Below, one piece after another: positions 7,417 to 15,094 of a stretch of 64,000 nucleotides of DNA (position 1 is the first letter of the stretch; each line of letters opens with the position of its first letter). The DNA comes from VRUE01 sp963704505. GTDB taxonomy: Bacteria; Actinomycetota; Thermoleophilia; Solirubrobacterales; 70-9. The notes beneath the pieces were generated by a model, which was not told where the DNA came from, searched no databases, and was given only the letters and a program-made list of their open reading frames with translations. The position numbers were made by a program, and so were the translations under genes. Where the stretch lies: NCBI GenBank assembly GCA_963704505.1, contig OY969912.1, forward strand, positions 620,001-684,000. The letters run 5' to 3'.

Positions 7417-8511
7417 TTGACCGAGAAGCGAAGTTTCGACGCGATATTCGTTGGTGGCGGGGTCATCGGGCTCTCGTGCGCCTGGCGTGCCGCCCGTGAC
7501 GGCGCCGATGTGCTCGTCCTCGACCGGGCGGCGCCTCCCGCCGGCGCGACCAGGGTCGCGGCCGGGATGCTCGCCCCGGTCGGCGAGCTCACCTTCGGCG
7601 AGCCGGAGCTGCTCGAGCTGACGCTCGCCGCAGCCCGCCTCTACCCGGAGTTCGTCGACGAGCTCGAGCGGGAGTCGGGGCTGCCCTCGGGCCACCGGGC
7701 GTGCGGCGCCCTGCACCTCGCGCTCGACCGCGATGAGGCGGCCCAGCTGCGCCGCGTCCATGACCTGCAGCGCAGCCTCGGGCTCGAGGCCGAGTGGCGC
7801 TCGCCGCGTGCCTGCCGCGACCTCGAGCCGGGGCTGACGCCGTCGCTCAGCGGCGGCGTCCACGCGCCCGGCGAGGCTGCCGTCGACCCGCGCCGGCTGA
7901 CCGAAGCCTTGCTCGGAGCACTCGACGCCGCCGGGGTCGAGGTGAGGACGGGCGAGGAGCCCGCCGCCGCGACCTTCGACGGCGAGCGGATCGTCGGACT
8001 GCGGACCGTCGCGGGGGAGGAGCTGAGCGCCGCCGCGGTCGTACTCAGCAGTGGCGCCTGGTCGGGCAGCGCCGAGTGGCTTCCCGCCGAGGCCAGGCCG
8101 CCGGTGCGCCCGGTCAAGGGCCAGATCCTCGAGCTCAGCACGCCCGACGGCGAGCCGGCGATCGGCGGCATCGTCGCCTCCGAGCGCGTCTACCTCGTGC
8201 CGCGCCCCGACCACGGCCGCCTGATCGTCGGCGCCACGGTCGAGGAGCGCGGCTTCGACGTCAAGGTCACCGCGGGCGGCGTCCACGAGCTCCTGCGCGA
8301 GGCCTACCGCCTGCTTCCCGACGTCGCCGAGATGGAGCTGGTCGAGACGATGGCGGCGCTGCGTCCCGGCACTCCCGACAACCTCCCACGGGTCGGGCCC
8401 TCGCCGATCGAGGGCCTGCTCTGGGCTACCGGCCACTACCGCAATGGAATTCTGCTCGCGCCGCTCGCCGCGCGCATGATCGCCGGGTGCCTGGCGGGGG
8501 TCGCCGCGTGA
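7417..8511 (+). CDS. thiO: Glycine oxidase ThiO
   Basis: ThiO is an FAD enzyme that oxidises glycine to iminoglycine, the glycine-derived precursor of the thiazole ring. The protein has the N-terminal dinucleotide motif VGGGVIGLSCAWRAA, RVAAGMLAP, and the DAO-family C-terminal motif RPGTPDNLPRVGPSPIEGLLWATGHYRNGILLAP. The start chosen is TTG 7417 (364 residues): GGAGG lies five bases upstream of it, whereas the in-frame ATG at 7399 lies inside the riboswitch core. The stop overlaps the next gene by four bases. It forms a thiazole-making operon with thiSG. Confidence 0.9.
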   Translation: MTEKRSFDAIFVGGGVIGLSCAWRAARDGADVLVLDRAAPPAGATRVAAGMLAPVGELTFGEPELLELTLAAARLYPEFVDELERESGLPSGHRACGALHLALDRDEAAQLRRVHDLQRSLGLEAEWRSPRACRDLEPGLTPSLSGGVHAPGEAAVDPRRLTEALLGALDAAGVEVRTGEEPAAATFDGERIVGLRTVAGEELSAAAVVLSSGAWSGSAEWLPAEARPPVRPVKGQILELSTPDGEPAIGGIVASERVYLVPRPDHGRLIVGATVEERGFDVKVTAGGVHELLREAYRLLPDVAEMELVETMAALRPGTPDNLPRVGPSPIEGLLWATGHYRNGILLAPLAARMIAGCLAGVAA

Positions 8512-9485
8512 GGATCGAGCTGAACGGGAAGCCGAGGGAGCTCCCGGGCGGGGCATCGCTCGCCGACGCAGTGCGCGAGGCGGGGGCCGAGCCGGACGCC
8601 CCGCGGGGCGTCGCGGTCGCTGTCGACGGCGAGGTCGTGCCCCGCGGCGAGTGGGAGGGGACGGTCCTCTCGGAGGGGCAGAGGGTCGAGGTCCTTGCCG
8701 CGATCCAGGGTGGCGCCGAGACCTGGGAGCTGGGCGGGCGCGAGTGGTCCTCGCGGCTGATCGCCGGCACCGGCGGCTTCCGCTCGCTCGAGCAGATGGA
8801 GGAGGGGCTGGCCGCGTCGGGGGCGGAGATCGTCACCGTCGCCCTGCGTCGCGTCGACCCGGATGCGGGCGGCTCCGTCCTCGATGTGATCGACGGGCTC
8901 GGCCTCTTCGCGCTGCCCAACACGGCGGGCTGCTTCACCGCCCGCGACGCGGTCCGCACCGCGCGGCTCGCCCGCGAGGCCTTCGGCACCGACTGGATCA
9001 AGCTCGAGGTGATCGGCGACGACCGCACCCTGTACCCCGACGCGGTCGAGCTGCTCGACGCCGCCGAGACCCTGGTCGGCGAGGGCTTCACGGTCCTCCC
9101 CTATACGAACGACGACCCGATCCTCGCCCGCCGGCTCGAGGACGCGGGCTGCGCGGCCGTGATGCCATTGGGCTCGCCGATCGGCTCCGGTGCCGGGATC
9201 CGCAATCCGTACAACCTGGCGATCATCGTCGAGCGGGCGGGCGTCCCGGTGATCCTCGACGCCGGCGTCGGCACCGCCTCCGATGCCGCCCTGGCGATGG
9301 AGCTGGGCTGCGACGCGGTGATGGCGGCGAGCTCGATCTTCGGCGCCGCCGACCCGGCGGCGATGGCGAGGGCGCTGAGGCTCGGAGTCGAGGCCGGGAG
9401 GCTGGCGCGCGGCGCCGGGCGCATCCCCCGCCGCACCCACGCCGAGGCCTCGACTCCCGAGCAGGGTCTGCCCGAGCTTTCCTGA
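8508..9485 (+). CDS. thiSG: ThiS-ThiG fusion: sulfur carrier protein joined to thiazole synthase
   Basis: One uninterrupted 325-residue frame begins at GTG 8508, overlapping the thiO stop as GTGA. Residues 1 to about 66 are a ThiS ubiquitin-like domain (RIELNGKPRELPGG, then VEVLAAIQGG). Without any stop it runs directly into ThiG (WSSRLIAGTGGFRSLEQMEE, IKLEVIGDDRTLYPD, VLPYTNDDPILARRLEDAGC, VMPLGSPIGSGAGIRNPYN, VPVILDAGVGTASDAALAME). The Gly-Gly that is normally the free ThiS C-terminus, where the thiocarboxylate forms, is internal. The catalytic ThiG lysine region (DWIKLEV) is present. Processing after Gly-Gly is inferred by analogy with MoaD-MoaE fusions; it is not visible in the sequence. 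Confidence 0.88.
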   Translation: MRIELNGKPRELPGGASLADAVREAGAEPDAPRGVAVAVDGEVVPRGEWEGTVLSEGQRVEVLAAIQGGAETWELGGREWSSRLIAGTGGFRSLEQMEEGLAASGAEIVTVALRRVDPDAGGSVLDVIDGLGLFALPNTAGCFTARDAVRTARLAREAFGTDWIKLEVIGDDRTLYPDAVELLDAAETLVGEGFTVLPYTNDDPILARRLEDAGCAAVMPLGSPIGSGAGIRNPYNLAIIVERAGVPVILDAGVGTASDAALAMELGCDAVMAASSIFGAADPAAMARALRLGVEAGRLARGAGRIPRRTHAEASTPEQGLPELS

Positions 9486-9502
9486 ACTACCATGCGCTGC
9501 GC

Positions 9503-9576
9503 GCCCCTGTAGCTCAGTTGGTTAGAGCGGCGGCCTTTTAAGCCGCGCGGCGCGGGTTCGAATCCCGCCGGGGGCA
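9503..9576 (+). tRNA. tRNA-Lys (anticodon TTT)
   Basis: This is a 74-base cloverleaf with acceptor GCCCCTG/CGGGGGC, D-arm GCTC/GAGC, and anticodon stem GCGGC/GCCGC around loop CTTTTAA (anticodon TTT). The T-arm is GCGGGTTCGAATCCCGC. CCA is not encoded. The LOG gene starts four bases after its end. Confidence 0.96.
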
Positions 9577-9579
9577 TCG

Positions 9580-10290
9580 ATGCGACCTCAGCCGCCTCCC
9601 GGTGACCCGGGCCTGCTCCGGGTTCCCTGCGATGTCGAGGGCGAAGACGACCGCCGGCTGGAGCGCATCCACGACGAGGTCGAACGGGGCTTCGACGCCC
9701 TCCGGGACATCGACGACGGGGTCTCGATCTTCGGCTCGGCGCGGGTCGCCGAGGGACACCGCTGGTACGAGCTCTGCCGGGAGACCGCCGCGGCGCTGGC
9801 TCGCGAGGGGTTCACGGTGATCACCGGAGGCGGGCCGGGGCTGATGGCGGCCGCCAACCGCGGCGCCGCGGAGGCCGGGGGGGACTCGGTCGGGCTCAAC
9901 ATCGAATTGCCGATGGAGCAGGAGCCGAACCCCTACGCAAATCGCCAGCTCAACTTCCACTACTTCTTCGCCCGCAAGCTGATGTTCGTCCGTTATGCGC
10001 GTGCCTTCGTGATCATGCCCGGCGGCTTCGGCACGCTCGACGAGCTCTTCGAGGCGCTCACCCTGATCCAGACCCACCGGATCAAGCACTTCCCGGTGAT
10101 CTTGGTCGAGTCCGAGTTCTGGAAGCCGATGCTGGGCTGGATCGACGACGTGCTCGAGGACGACGGCTTGATCTCGGCCGGCGACAAGGAGCTTCTGATG
10201 GTCGCCGACACGCCCGCCGAGGTCTGCTCGCACGTGCGTAGGGCCAGCGACGCGCAGAAGGAAATGGGCCCGGAGCCGGGCGCTGGTTGA
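9580..10290 (+). CDS. LOG-family protein (cytokinin-type nucleoside 5'-monophosphate phosphoribohydrolase fold)
   Basis: This 236-residue TIGR00730/LOG-like Rossmann protein has the nucleotide-binding motif VITGGGPGLMAAANRGAAEA and the family signature VIMPGGFGTLDELFEALTLI (PGGxGTxxE). In characterised members this fold hydrolyses nucleoside 5'-monophosphates to base and ribose 5-phosphate. The first 45 residues are a charged extension rich in Asp and Arg, and the ATG is only four bases downstream of tRNA-Lys, so a later start is possible. The last codons lie in an 18-bp tandem repeat. It is followed by the ArsR/AHSA1 pair, with no evident functional link. Confidence 0.85.
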   Translation: MRPQPPPGDPGLLRVPCDVEGEDDRRLERIHDEVERGFDALRDIDDGVSIFGSARVAEGHRWYELCRETAAALAREGFTVITGGGPGLMAAANRGAAEAGGDSVGLNIELPMEQEPNPYANRQLNFHYFFARKLMFVRYARAFVIMPGGFGTLDELFEALTLIQTHRIKHFPVILVESEFWKPMLGWIDDVLEDDGLISAGDKELLMVADTPAEVCSHVRRASDAQKEMGPEPGAG

Positions 10291-10309
10291 CAGCCGGGCG
10301 CTGGTTGAC
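10274..10309 (+). repeat. Tandem 18-bp direct repeat at the end of the LOG gene
   Basis: The unit AGCCGGGCGCTGGTTGAC occurs twice back to back (10274-10291 and 10292-10309). The first copy supplies the LOG stop codon. The second copy supplies most of the TTGACA -35 box of the arsR promoter, and the first copy gives a second TTGACA. Confidence 0.85.
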
Positions 10310-10348
10310 AGAGATGGCGAACTGTCTATACTGAACCATATGGTTCAG
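10305..10348 (+). promoter_or_regulatory. arsR promoter with operator palindrome over the start codon
   Basis: TTGACA at 10305-10310 and TATACT at 10327-10332 are separated by 16 bases and make a good housekeeping promoter. The predicted transcription start falls on or next to the ATG at 10340, so the mRNA is probably leaderless. A perfect 18-bp palindrome CTGAACCATATGGTTCAG (10331-10348) overlaps the end of the -10 box and contains the start codon. It is the likely ArsR operator. Confidence 0.75.
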
Positions 10349-10681
10349 TATCAAGACCAGCTCGACCGTGCCCTCGCGGCGATCTCCGACCCGACTCGGA
10401 GAGGCGTCCTCGAGAGGCTCGGCGAGGGAACCGCGACGATCTCGGAGCTCGCCCAGCCGTACGACATCTCCCTGACCGGGATGAAGAAGCACGTCGCCGT
10501 GCTCGAGGACGCCGAACTGGTCACCACCGAGAAGGTCGGGCGAGCGCGGGTCTGCCGCCTCGGCCCGCGGGGCCTGGATGAGGCCCAGCAGTGGATCGAG
10601 GCGCACGGCCGTTCGATGGCCGCCCGGCTCGACCGTCTCGGCGCCCTGCTGGAAGACGACGATCAAGGAGAGAAGCGATGA
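10340..10681 (+). CDS. ArsR-family transcriptional repressor
   Basis: This 113-residue winged-helix protein carries DPTRRGVLERLGEGTATISELAQPYDISLTGMKKHVAVLEDAELVTTEKVGRAR, the typical ArsR/SmtB DNA-binding block. No cysteine metal site is visible, and the sequence resembles the subgroup that pairs with SRPBCC/AHSA1 genes rather than the metal sensors. Its stop overlaps the next start as ATGA, so the two are made together. The operator over its own start codon suggests autoregulation. Confidence 0.9.
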   Translation: MVQYQDQLDRALAAISDPTRRGVLERLGEGTATISELAQPYDISLTGMKKHVAVLEDAELVTTEKVGRARVCRLGPRGLDEAQQWIEAHGRSMAARLDRLGALLEDDDQGEKR

Positions 10682-11172
10682 GCAACGGAACCACAGAGAA
10701 GAAAGCCACGATCACGACTCCCTCGGAGCGCGTGATCGTCATCGAAAGAGAGTTCGACGCGCCGCGGGAGAAGGTCTTCGCGGCACTGACCAGCCCCGAG
10801 CTGATCCCGAAGTGGTGGGGCCTGGACGCGACGGAGACCGTCGTCGAGGAGATGGACGTCACCCCCGGCGGGCGCTGGCGCTTCGTCGAGCGCGACCCCG
10901 ACGGCAGCGTGCGTGCGGCCTTCCGCGGCGTCTACCGCGAGATCGACGCGCCGCGGCGAATCGTCCAGACATTTGAATTCGAGGGCATGCCCGGCCACGT
11001 CTCGGTCGAGGAGATGACCCTCGAGGAGGCTGCCGGAGGCGGAACCAGGGCGGTCGGGATCTCGACATTCCACGAGCAGGTCGAACGCGACGGGATGATC
11101 GGTGCGGGAATGGAGAAAGGCGTGAACGAGTCCTACGACAACCTCGAGCGGCTGCTCGTCGAGCTCGGCTGA
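10678..11172 (+). CDS. SRPBCC / AHSA1-domain protein
   Basis: This 164-residue protein has the START-like AHSA1 fold: IEREFDAPREKVFAALTSPELIPKWWG at the start, then TPGGRWRFVERDPDG, FRGVYREIDAPRRIVQTFEFE and the C-terminal helix NESYDNLERLL. Such proteins bind small hydrophobic ligands and are frequently encoded with an ArsR-like repressor, as here. The ATG at 10678 overlaps the arsR stop; an upstream in-frame extension would only shadow arsR. The ligand is unknown. Confidence 0.88.
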   Translation: MSNGTTEKKATITTPSERVIVIEREFDAPREKVFAALTSPELIPKWWGLDATETVVEEMDVTPGGRWRFVERDPDGSVRAAFRGVYREIDAPRRIVQTFEFEGMPGHVSVEEMTLEEAAGGGTRAVGISTFHEQVERDGMIGAGMEKGVNESYDNLERLLVELG

Positions 11173-11213
11173 CCGTCCGCGGTGTGTGGAGGGAGCGCTA
11201 GGCTGGCGGCTGG

Positions 11214-12779
11214 ATGCCGGTCAAGCGCTCCCTTCCGGTCCTCGCACTCGTCCTCGCGGCGCTGGCGGTCGCTGCAGCCCCCGCCGCGGCGAAGGAACTC
11301 TCGCTTCTCGACGCGAAGCCGACCTCTCCGGGAAACGTCGTCACCGACGCCGCCGGCAATGCCTACATCGCCTGGAACAGCGACGTCGGCACCGGCACCG
11401 ACGCGGTCATCTTCTGCAAGGTCCCGGCCGGGGGCAGCACTTGTTCCACCAGGCTGAACCTGCCGCTGCCGCCGCCCGCCCCGAGCGCCTTCCCGGAACC
11501 GAGCGGCGCCTTCCCGATTCTCGGCCCGGGCAGCGTCGTCTACGTCGTCGCCCCCCGCTACAACAGCAACGACCTGGCGATCTGGAAATCCGAAAACGGA
11601 GGAGCCAGCTTCGGAGTGCCGATCCGGAATCCGACCGGCTACTCGAACAAAACCGATCCCACCGACGTGCTTCTCTCGGGCTCGAATTTCGTCGTCGGCA
11701 GCCACAACCCGGGGCTCGGAGTCAGCGTCGGGGCGACGACGGGCGGCACCGGCGAAAGCATCTCCGAATTCAAAACCGAGGGGACCGGCGGCGTCGCCGG
11801 CTCGAGCCTGACGCAGGACCAGAGTGGCAATGCGATCACCGCTTACTGGAACATCTCCGACCCACCGTACCCGGTGCTCTTCTACCGCTACGACGGCTCG
11901 GGAGAAATCAAAAGCGAATCGAACTGGGTCGGGCCGACCAAGGTCAGCAACGGATACGAACCGCGCCTCGCCGGGGGGCCCGCCGGGGTCTTCCTCGCCT
12001 CTCAGGACTATCCGGATGCCGGCGGTCCCTACCCGACCGTGCTCCACGTGCGCAAGTTCGACGGCACCAACTTCGGCGCGCCGACGACCCTGGTCACCGA
12101 CGCCGAAACAGACCTCTTCGACGGTGGATCGATCGACGAGTCGGCCGATGGGTCGCATGTCGCCGTGGCCTGGCCCGGGAGGCGCGCGGGCGACGCCGCC
12201 AGGGTCATGCGCCTCTACATGTCGGCCAGCGCCGGCGCCGGTTTCGGCGGTGAGGTGGACATCGGCTCGGTCGGGGACGGCTACGCGATCGGGGACAACG
12301 CCGCGGTCGCGGTCGCCAACGGAGGGAGCGGCTGGGCGACGTTCCGCGACGCCACCGGCCTGCATCTCCTCGATTTCAGCCCGATTGCGGGAACGGTCAT
12401 CCCCAAGCCCGCGGACTACAAGGGCAAGACCAAGGTCGCCGACAAGAAGACCGTCGGCGGCTACAGCCTGATTCTGCGCCTGCCCAAGGCGTGCGTGCAA
12501 TCCCAGCAGCGCTTCTTCGCCGGTGTCGGCGCGCGCAAGCGGCGCGCCCTGGCGAAGAAACTCGGAGGTCGCGTGCAGCTGAAGCAGGTCGTCTTCGTCT
12601 ACGACGGCAAGAAGCTGCAGGTGAAGAAGAAGAAGCCCTTCCGCTACCTGATCGACCCGGGCGTGATGGCCGCCGGCAGCACCCACGTGGTCAAGGCAAA
12701 GGTCACGGTCACCCTGACCAAGAAGGGGACCTCGAAGAAAGTCAAGCGGACCCTGAAAGGGACGATCAAGTCCTGCTGA
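11214..12779 (+). CDS. Exported protein, sialidase-like repeats with lysine-rich C-terminal domain
   Basis: This 521-residue protein has a clear signal peptide (MPVKRSLPVLALVLAALAVAAAPAAA). The central 380 residues contain repeated blocks that suggest a beta-propeller: GNVVTDAAGNAYIAWNSD, SSLTQDQSGNAITAYWN, GSIDESADGSHVAVAWPGR and AVAVANGGSGWATFRD. The last 120 residues are basic (KQVVFVYDGKKLQVKKKKPF, KVTVTLTKKGTSKKVKRTL) and end in a Cys. The same design recurs in other exported proteins of this window. The family is not recognised; a surface or extracellular binding role is plausible but inferred. It ends 16 bases from the convergent purH. Confidence 0.72.
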   Translation: MPVKRSLPVLALVLAALAVAAAPAAAKELSLLDAKPTSPGNVVTDAAGNAYIAWNSDVGTGTDAVIFCKVPAGGSTCSTRLNLPLPPPAPSAFPEPSGAFPILGPGSVVYVVAPRYNSNDLAIWKSENGGASFGVPIRNPTGYSNKTDPTDVLLSGSNFVVGSHNPGLGVSVGATTGGTGESISEFKTEGTGGVAGSSLTQDQSGNAITAYWNISDPPYPVLFYRYDGSGEIKSESNWVGPTKVSNGYEPRLAGGPAGVFLASQDYPDAGGPYPTVLHVRKFDGTNFGAPTTLVTDAETDLFDGGSIDESADGSHVAVAWPGRRAGDAARVMRLYMSASAGAGFGGEVDIGSVGDGYAIGDNAAVAVANGGSGWATFRDATGLHLLDFSPIAGTVIPKPADYKGKTKVADKKTVGGYSLILRLPKACVQSQQRFFAGVGARKRRALAKKLGGRVQLKQVVFVYDGKKLQVKKKKPFRYLIDPGVMAAGSTHVVKAKVTVTLTKKGTSKKVKRTLKGTIKSC

Positions 12780-12795
12780 GGACCGCCTCCGCCGT

Positions 12796-14418
12796 CTAGT
12801 GGCGGAAGTGGCGATGCTTGGTGAAGACCATCGAGACGCCGGCCGCGTCGCAGGCCTCGATCACGTCGCCGTCGTTTTTCGAGCCGCCGGGCTGGATCAC
12901 GGCAGCGGCGCCGGCCTCGATCGCGGCCGCGGGGCCGTCGGCGAAGGGGAAGAAGGCATCGGAGGCGACCGCGGAGCCGGCGAGCAGGGCGGCAGCCTCG
13001 TCGCCCCGCGCGTCGCGGCACTTCTCGATCGAAAGCCGGACCGAGTCGACGCGGCTCATCTGCCCGGCGCCGATTCCGAGCGTGGCGCCGTCCTTGGCGA
13101 TCACTATCGCGTTGGAGCGCACGTGACGGACCACCGTCCAGGCGAAGAGCAGGTCGTTCCACCGGGCCTCGTCGGGATCGGCCTTGGTCACCACCTCCAT
13201 CAGCTCGCGCGGCTCGGGGTCGCCGTCGCGGTCCTGGATCAGGAAGCCGCCGAGGACGCGTTTTGCGTCGCGCTCGCGGGAGTCGGTGCCCCGGCGCTCC
13301 TCTCCACAGAGGATGCGGATCGCCTCCTTCTGCTGAAGGACCTCGAGGGCGCCCTCCTCATAGGCGGGCGCGATCAGGACCTCGACGAAGTTCTTGTGCA
13401 GCTCCTCGGCCAGCTCGGCCCCGATCGGCCGGTTGAGGGCGATGACGCCGCCGAACGCCGACATCGGGTCGCAGGCGAGCGCCTTCGAGTAGGCCTCGAG
13501 GACATCGGCGCCGAGCGCGACCCCGCAGGGGTTGTTGTGCTTGACGATCGCGCAGGCCGGCACGTCGAAGTCGTCGACGAGGCGGCGGGCGGCGTCGAGG
13601 TCGAGGACGTTGTTGAAGGAGAGGGCGCGCCCGTGGAGCTTCGAGACCCGCGAGAGGACATGGCTGCGGGTGCCGGCCTCGGCGTAGAGCGCGGCGCGCT
13701 GGTGGGGGTTCTCGCCGTAGGCGAGGTCGAGGACCTTCTCGTAGGCGACCGCCAGGTGCTCGGGGAATTCCTCGTAGGAGGTCGAGAACCAACGGCTGAT
13801 CGCGGCGTCGTAGCGCGCGGTCTGCGCGAAGGCCTCGTTCGCCAGCCAGTGCCGGGTCGAGGCCGACAGCTTGGCGCCGCCCGACTCCTCCAGCTCGGCG
13901 CAGACCGCGTCGTAGGACTCGGGCTTGACGACGACCGCGACGCTCTCGTGGTTCTTGGCCGCCGCCCGGATCATCGTCGGCCCGCCGATGTCGATGTTCT
14001 CGATCGCGACGTCGTGCTCGACCTCATGTTCGGAGACGGTGTCCTCGAAGGGGTAGAGGTTGACGCAGACCAGGTCGATCGGCTGGATCCCCTCGGCGGC
14101 GAGCGTCGCCATGTGCTCGGGATCGCCGCGCTTGGCGAGCAGGGCGGCGTGCAGCCGGGGATGCAGCGTCTTGACCCTGCCGCCGAGAATCTCATCCTGG
14201 CCGGTGAACTCGGAGACGTCGGTCACCTCGAGCCCGGCCTCGCGCAGGGCGGCGGCGGTGCCGCCGGTGCTGAGCAGCTCGACCCCGGCGTCGGCGAGGC
14301 CGCGGGCGAAGTCGGCGACCCCGGTCTTGTCGGAGACCGAGATCAACGCTCGCCGCACCTCGATCGCGCCGTCGTCGCTGACCGGCTCGGCCTGGGTGTC
14401 TGCGGTTGCGTCAGTCAT
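12796..14418 (-). CDS. purH: Bifunctional AICAR transformylase / IMP cyclohydrolase
   Basis: PurH catalyses the last two steps of IMP synthesis. The 540-residue protein starts with the IMP cyclohydrolase domain (RRALISVSDKTGVADFARGLADAGVELLSTGGTAAAL, GRVKTLHPRLHAALLA, NLYPFE) and ends with the transformylase domain (VKHNNPCGVALG with the catalytic Lys-His, SDAFFPFADGPAAAIEAGAAAVIQPGGSKND, VFTKHRHFRH). A 20-residue acidic N-terminal extension precedes the conserved start. Its ATG overlaps the purN stop by eight bases, and purF lies further upstream, giving a purF-purN-purH group. Confidence 0.95.
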   Translation of the reverse strand: MTDATADTQAEPVSDDGAIEVRRALISVSDKTGVADFARGLADAGVELLSTGGTAAALREAGLEVTDVSEFTGQDEILGGRVKTLHPRLHAALLAKRGDPEHMATLAAEGIQPIDLVCVNLYPFEDTVSEHEVEHDVAIENIDIGGPTMIRAAAKNHESVAVVVKPESYDAVCAELEESGGAKLSASTRHWLANEAFAQTARYDAAISRWFSTSYEEFPEHLAVAYEKVLDLAYGENPHQRAALYAEAGTRSHVLSRVSKLHGRALSFNNVLDLDAARRLVDDFDVPACAIVKHNNPCGVALGADVLEAYSKALACDPMSAFGGVIALNRPIGAELAEELHKNFVEVLIAPAYEEGALEVLQQKEAIRILCGEERRGTDSRERDAKRVLGGFLIQDRDGDPEPRELMEVVTKADPDEARWNDLLFAWTVVRHVRSNAIVIAKDGATLGIGAGQMSRVDSVRLSIEKCRDARGDEAAALLAGSAVASDAFFPFADGPAAAIEAGAAAVIQPGGSKNDGDVIEACDAAGVSMVFTKHRHFRH

Positions 14419-15028
14419 CGATGACGACGACCTGGTCGTCGGTGCCGCCGATCCTAACCAGCCCCCGCGCGATCATGCGGATCGCCTCGGGGTAGACCTC
14501 GTGCTCGACCGCGTGGACCTCGCGCTCGAGCCGCTCGCGGTCGCAGCCGGCCGGCACCGGGATGGCGCGCTGCATGATCGACGGGCCGGTGTCGACCCCC
14601 TCGTCGACGAAGTGGACGGTGACCCCGGTCGTCTCGACCCCGGCCTCGAGCGCCTGGCCGATCGCGTCGAGGCCCGGGAAGGCGGGCAGCAGCGCGGGGT
14701 GGACGTTGACCACTCGGTTCCGGAAGCGGGCGATGAACGGGGCGCTGAGCAGCTGCATGTAGCCGGCGAGGACGACCAGGTCGGCGTCGAGGCCCTCGGC
14801 CCAGTCCCCGATCGCCTCGTCGCGCGCGCCGCGGTCGGCGAACTCGGCGGTCGCGAAGGTCGCGGTCTCGACCCCGGCCGTCGCCGCACGCTCTAGCGCC
14901 CGGGCGCCGGGCTTGTCCGAGCCGACGCCGACGACCTCGATCCCATCGCGCCCGTGGAGCCGGTCGAGGATCGCCTGCAGGTTCGTCCCGCTTCCCGAGG
15001 CCAGCACCACGAGTCGGAAGGTCGTCAT
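14411..15028 (-). CDS. purN: Phosphoribosylglycinamide formyltransferase
   Basis: PurN transfers a formyl group from 10-formyl-THF to GAR, the third step of purine synthesis. The 205-residue protein has LVVLASGSGTNLQAILDRLHG, LAGYMQLLSAPFIARFRNRVVNVHPALLPAFPGLDAIGQ with the catalytic Asn-x-His, and TVHFVDEGVDTGPSIMQRAIPV with the catalytic Asp. The ATG at 15028 is chosen because the strand-forming TTFRLVVLASGSG follows directly; nine codons upstream are also open. It lies between purF and purH. Confidence 0.94.
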   Translation of the reverse strand: MTTFRLVVLASGSGTNLQAILDRLHGRDGIEVVGVGSDKPGARALERAATAGVETATFATAEFADRGARDEAIGDWAEGLDADLVVLAGYMQLLSAPFIARFRNRVVNVHPALLPAFPGLDAIGQALEAGVETTGVTVHFVDEGVDTGPSIMQRAIPVPAGCDRERLEREVHAVEHEVYPEAIRMIARGLVRIGGTDDQVVVIDD

Positions 15029-15094
15029 CTCAACTCCACCCCGTTGAGGTCGCACTTGTCCCCGCTATCCGAGAAGAAATACGACATCAACGGG

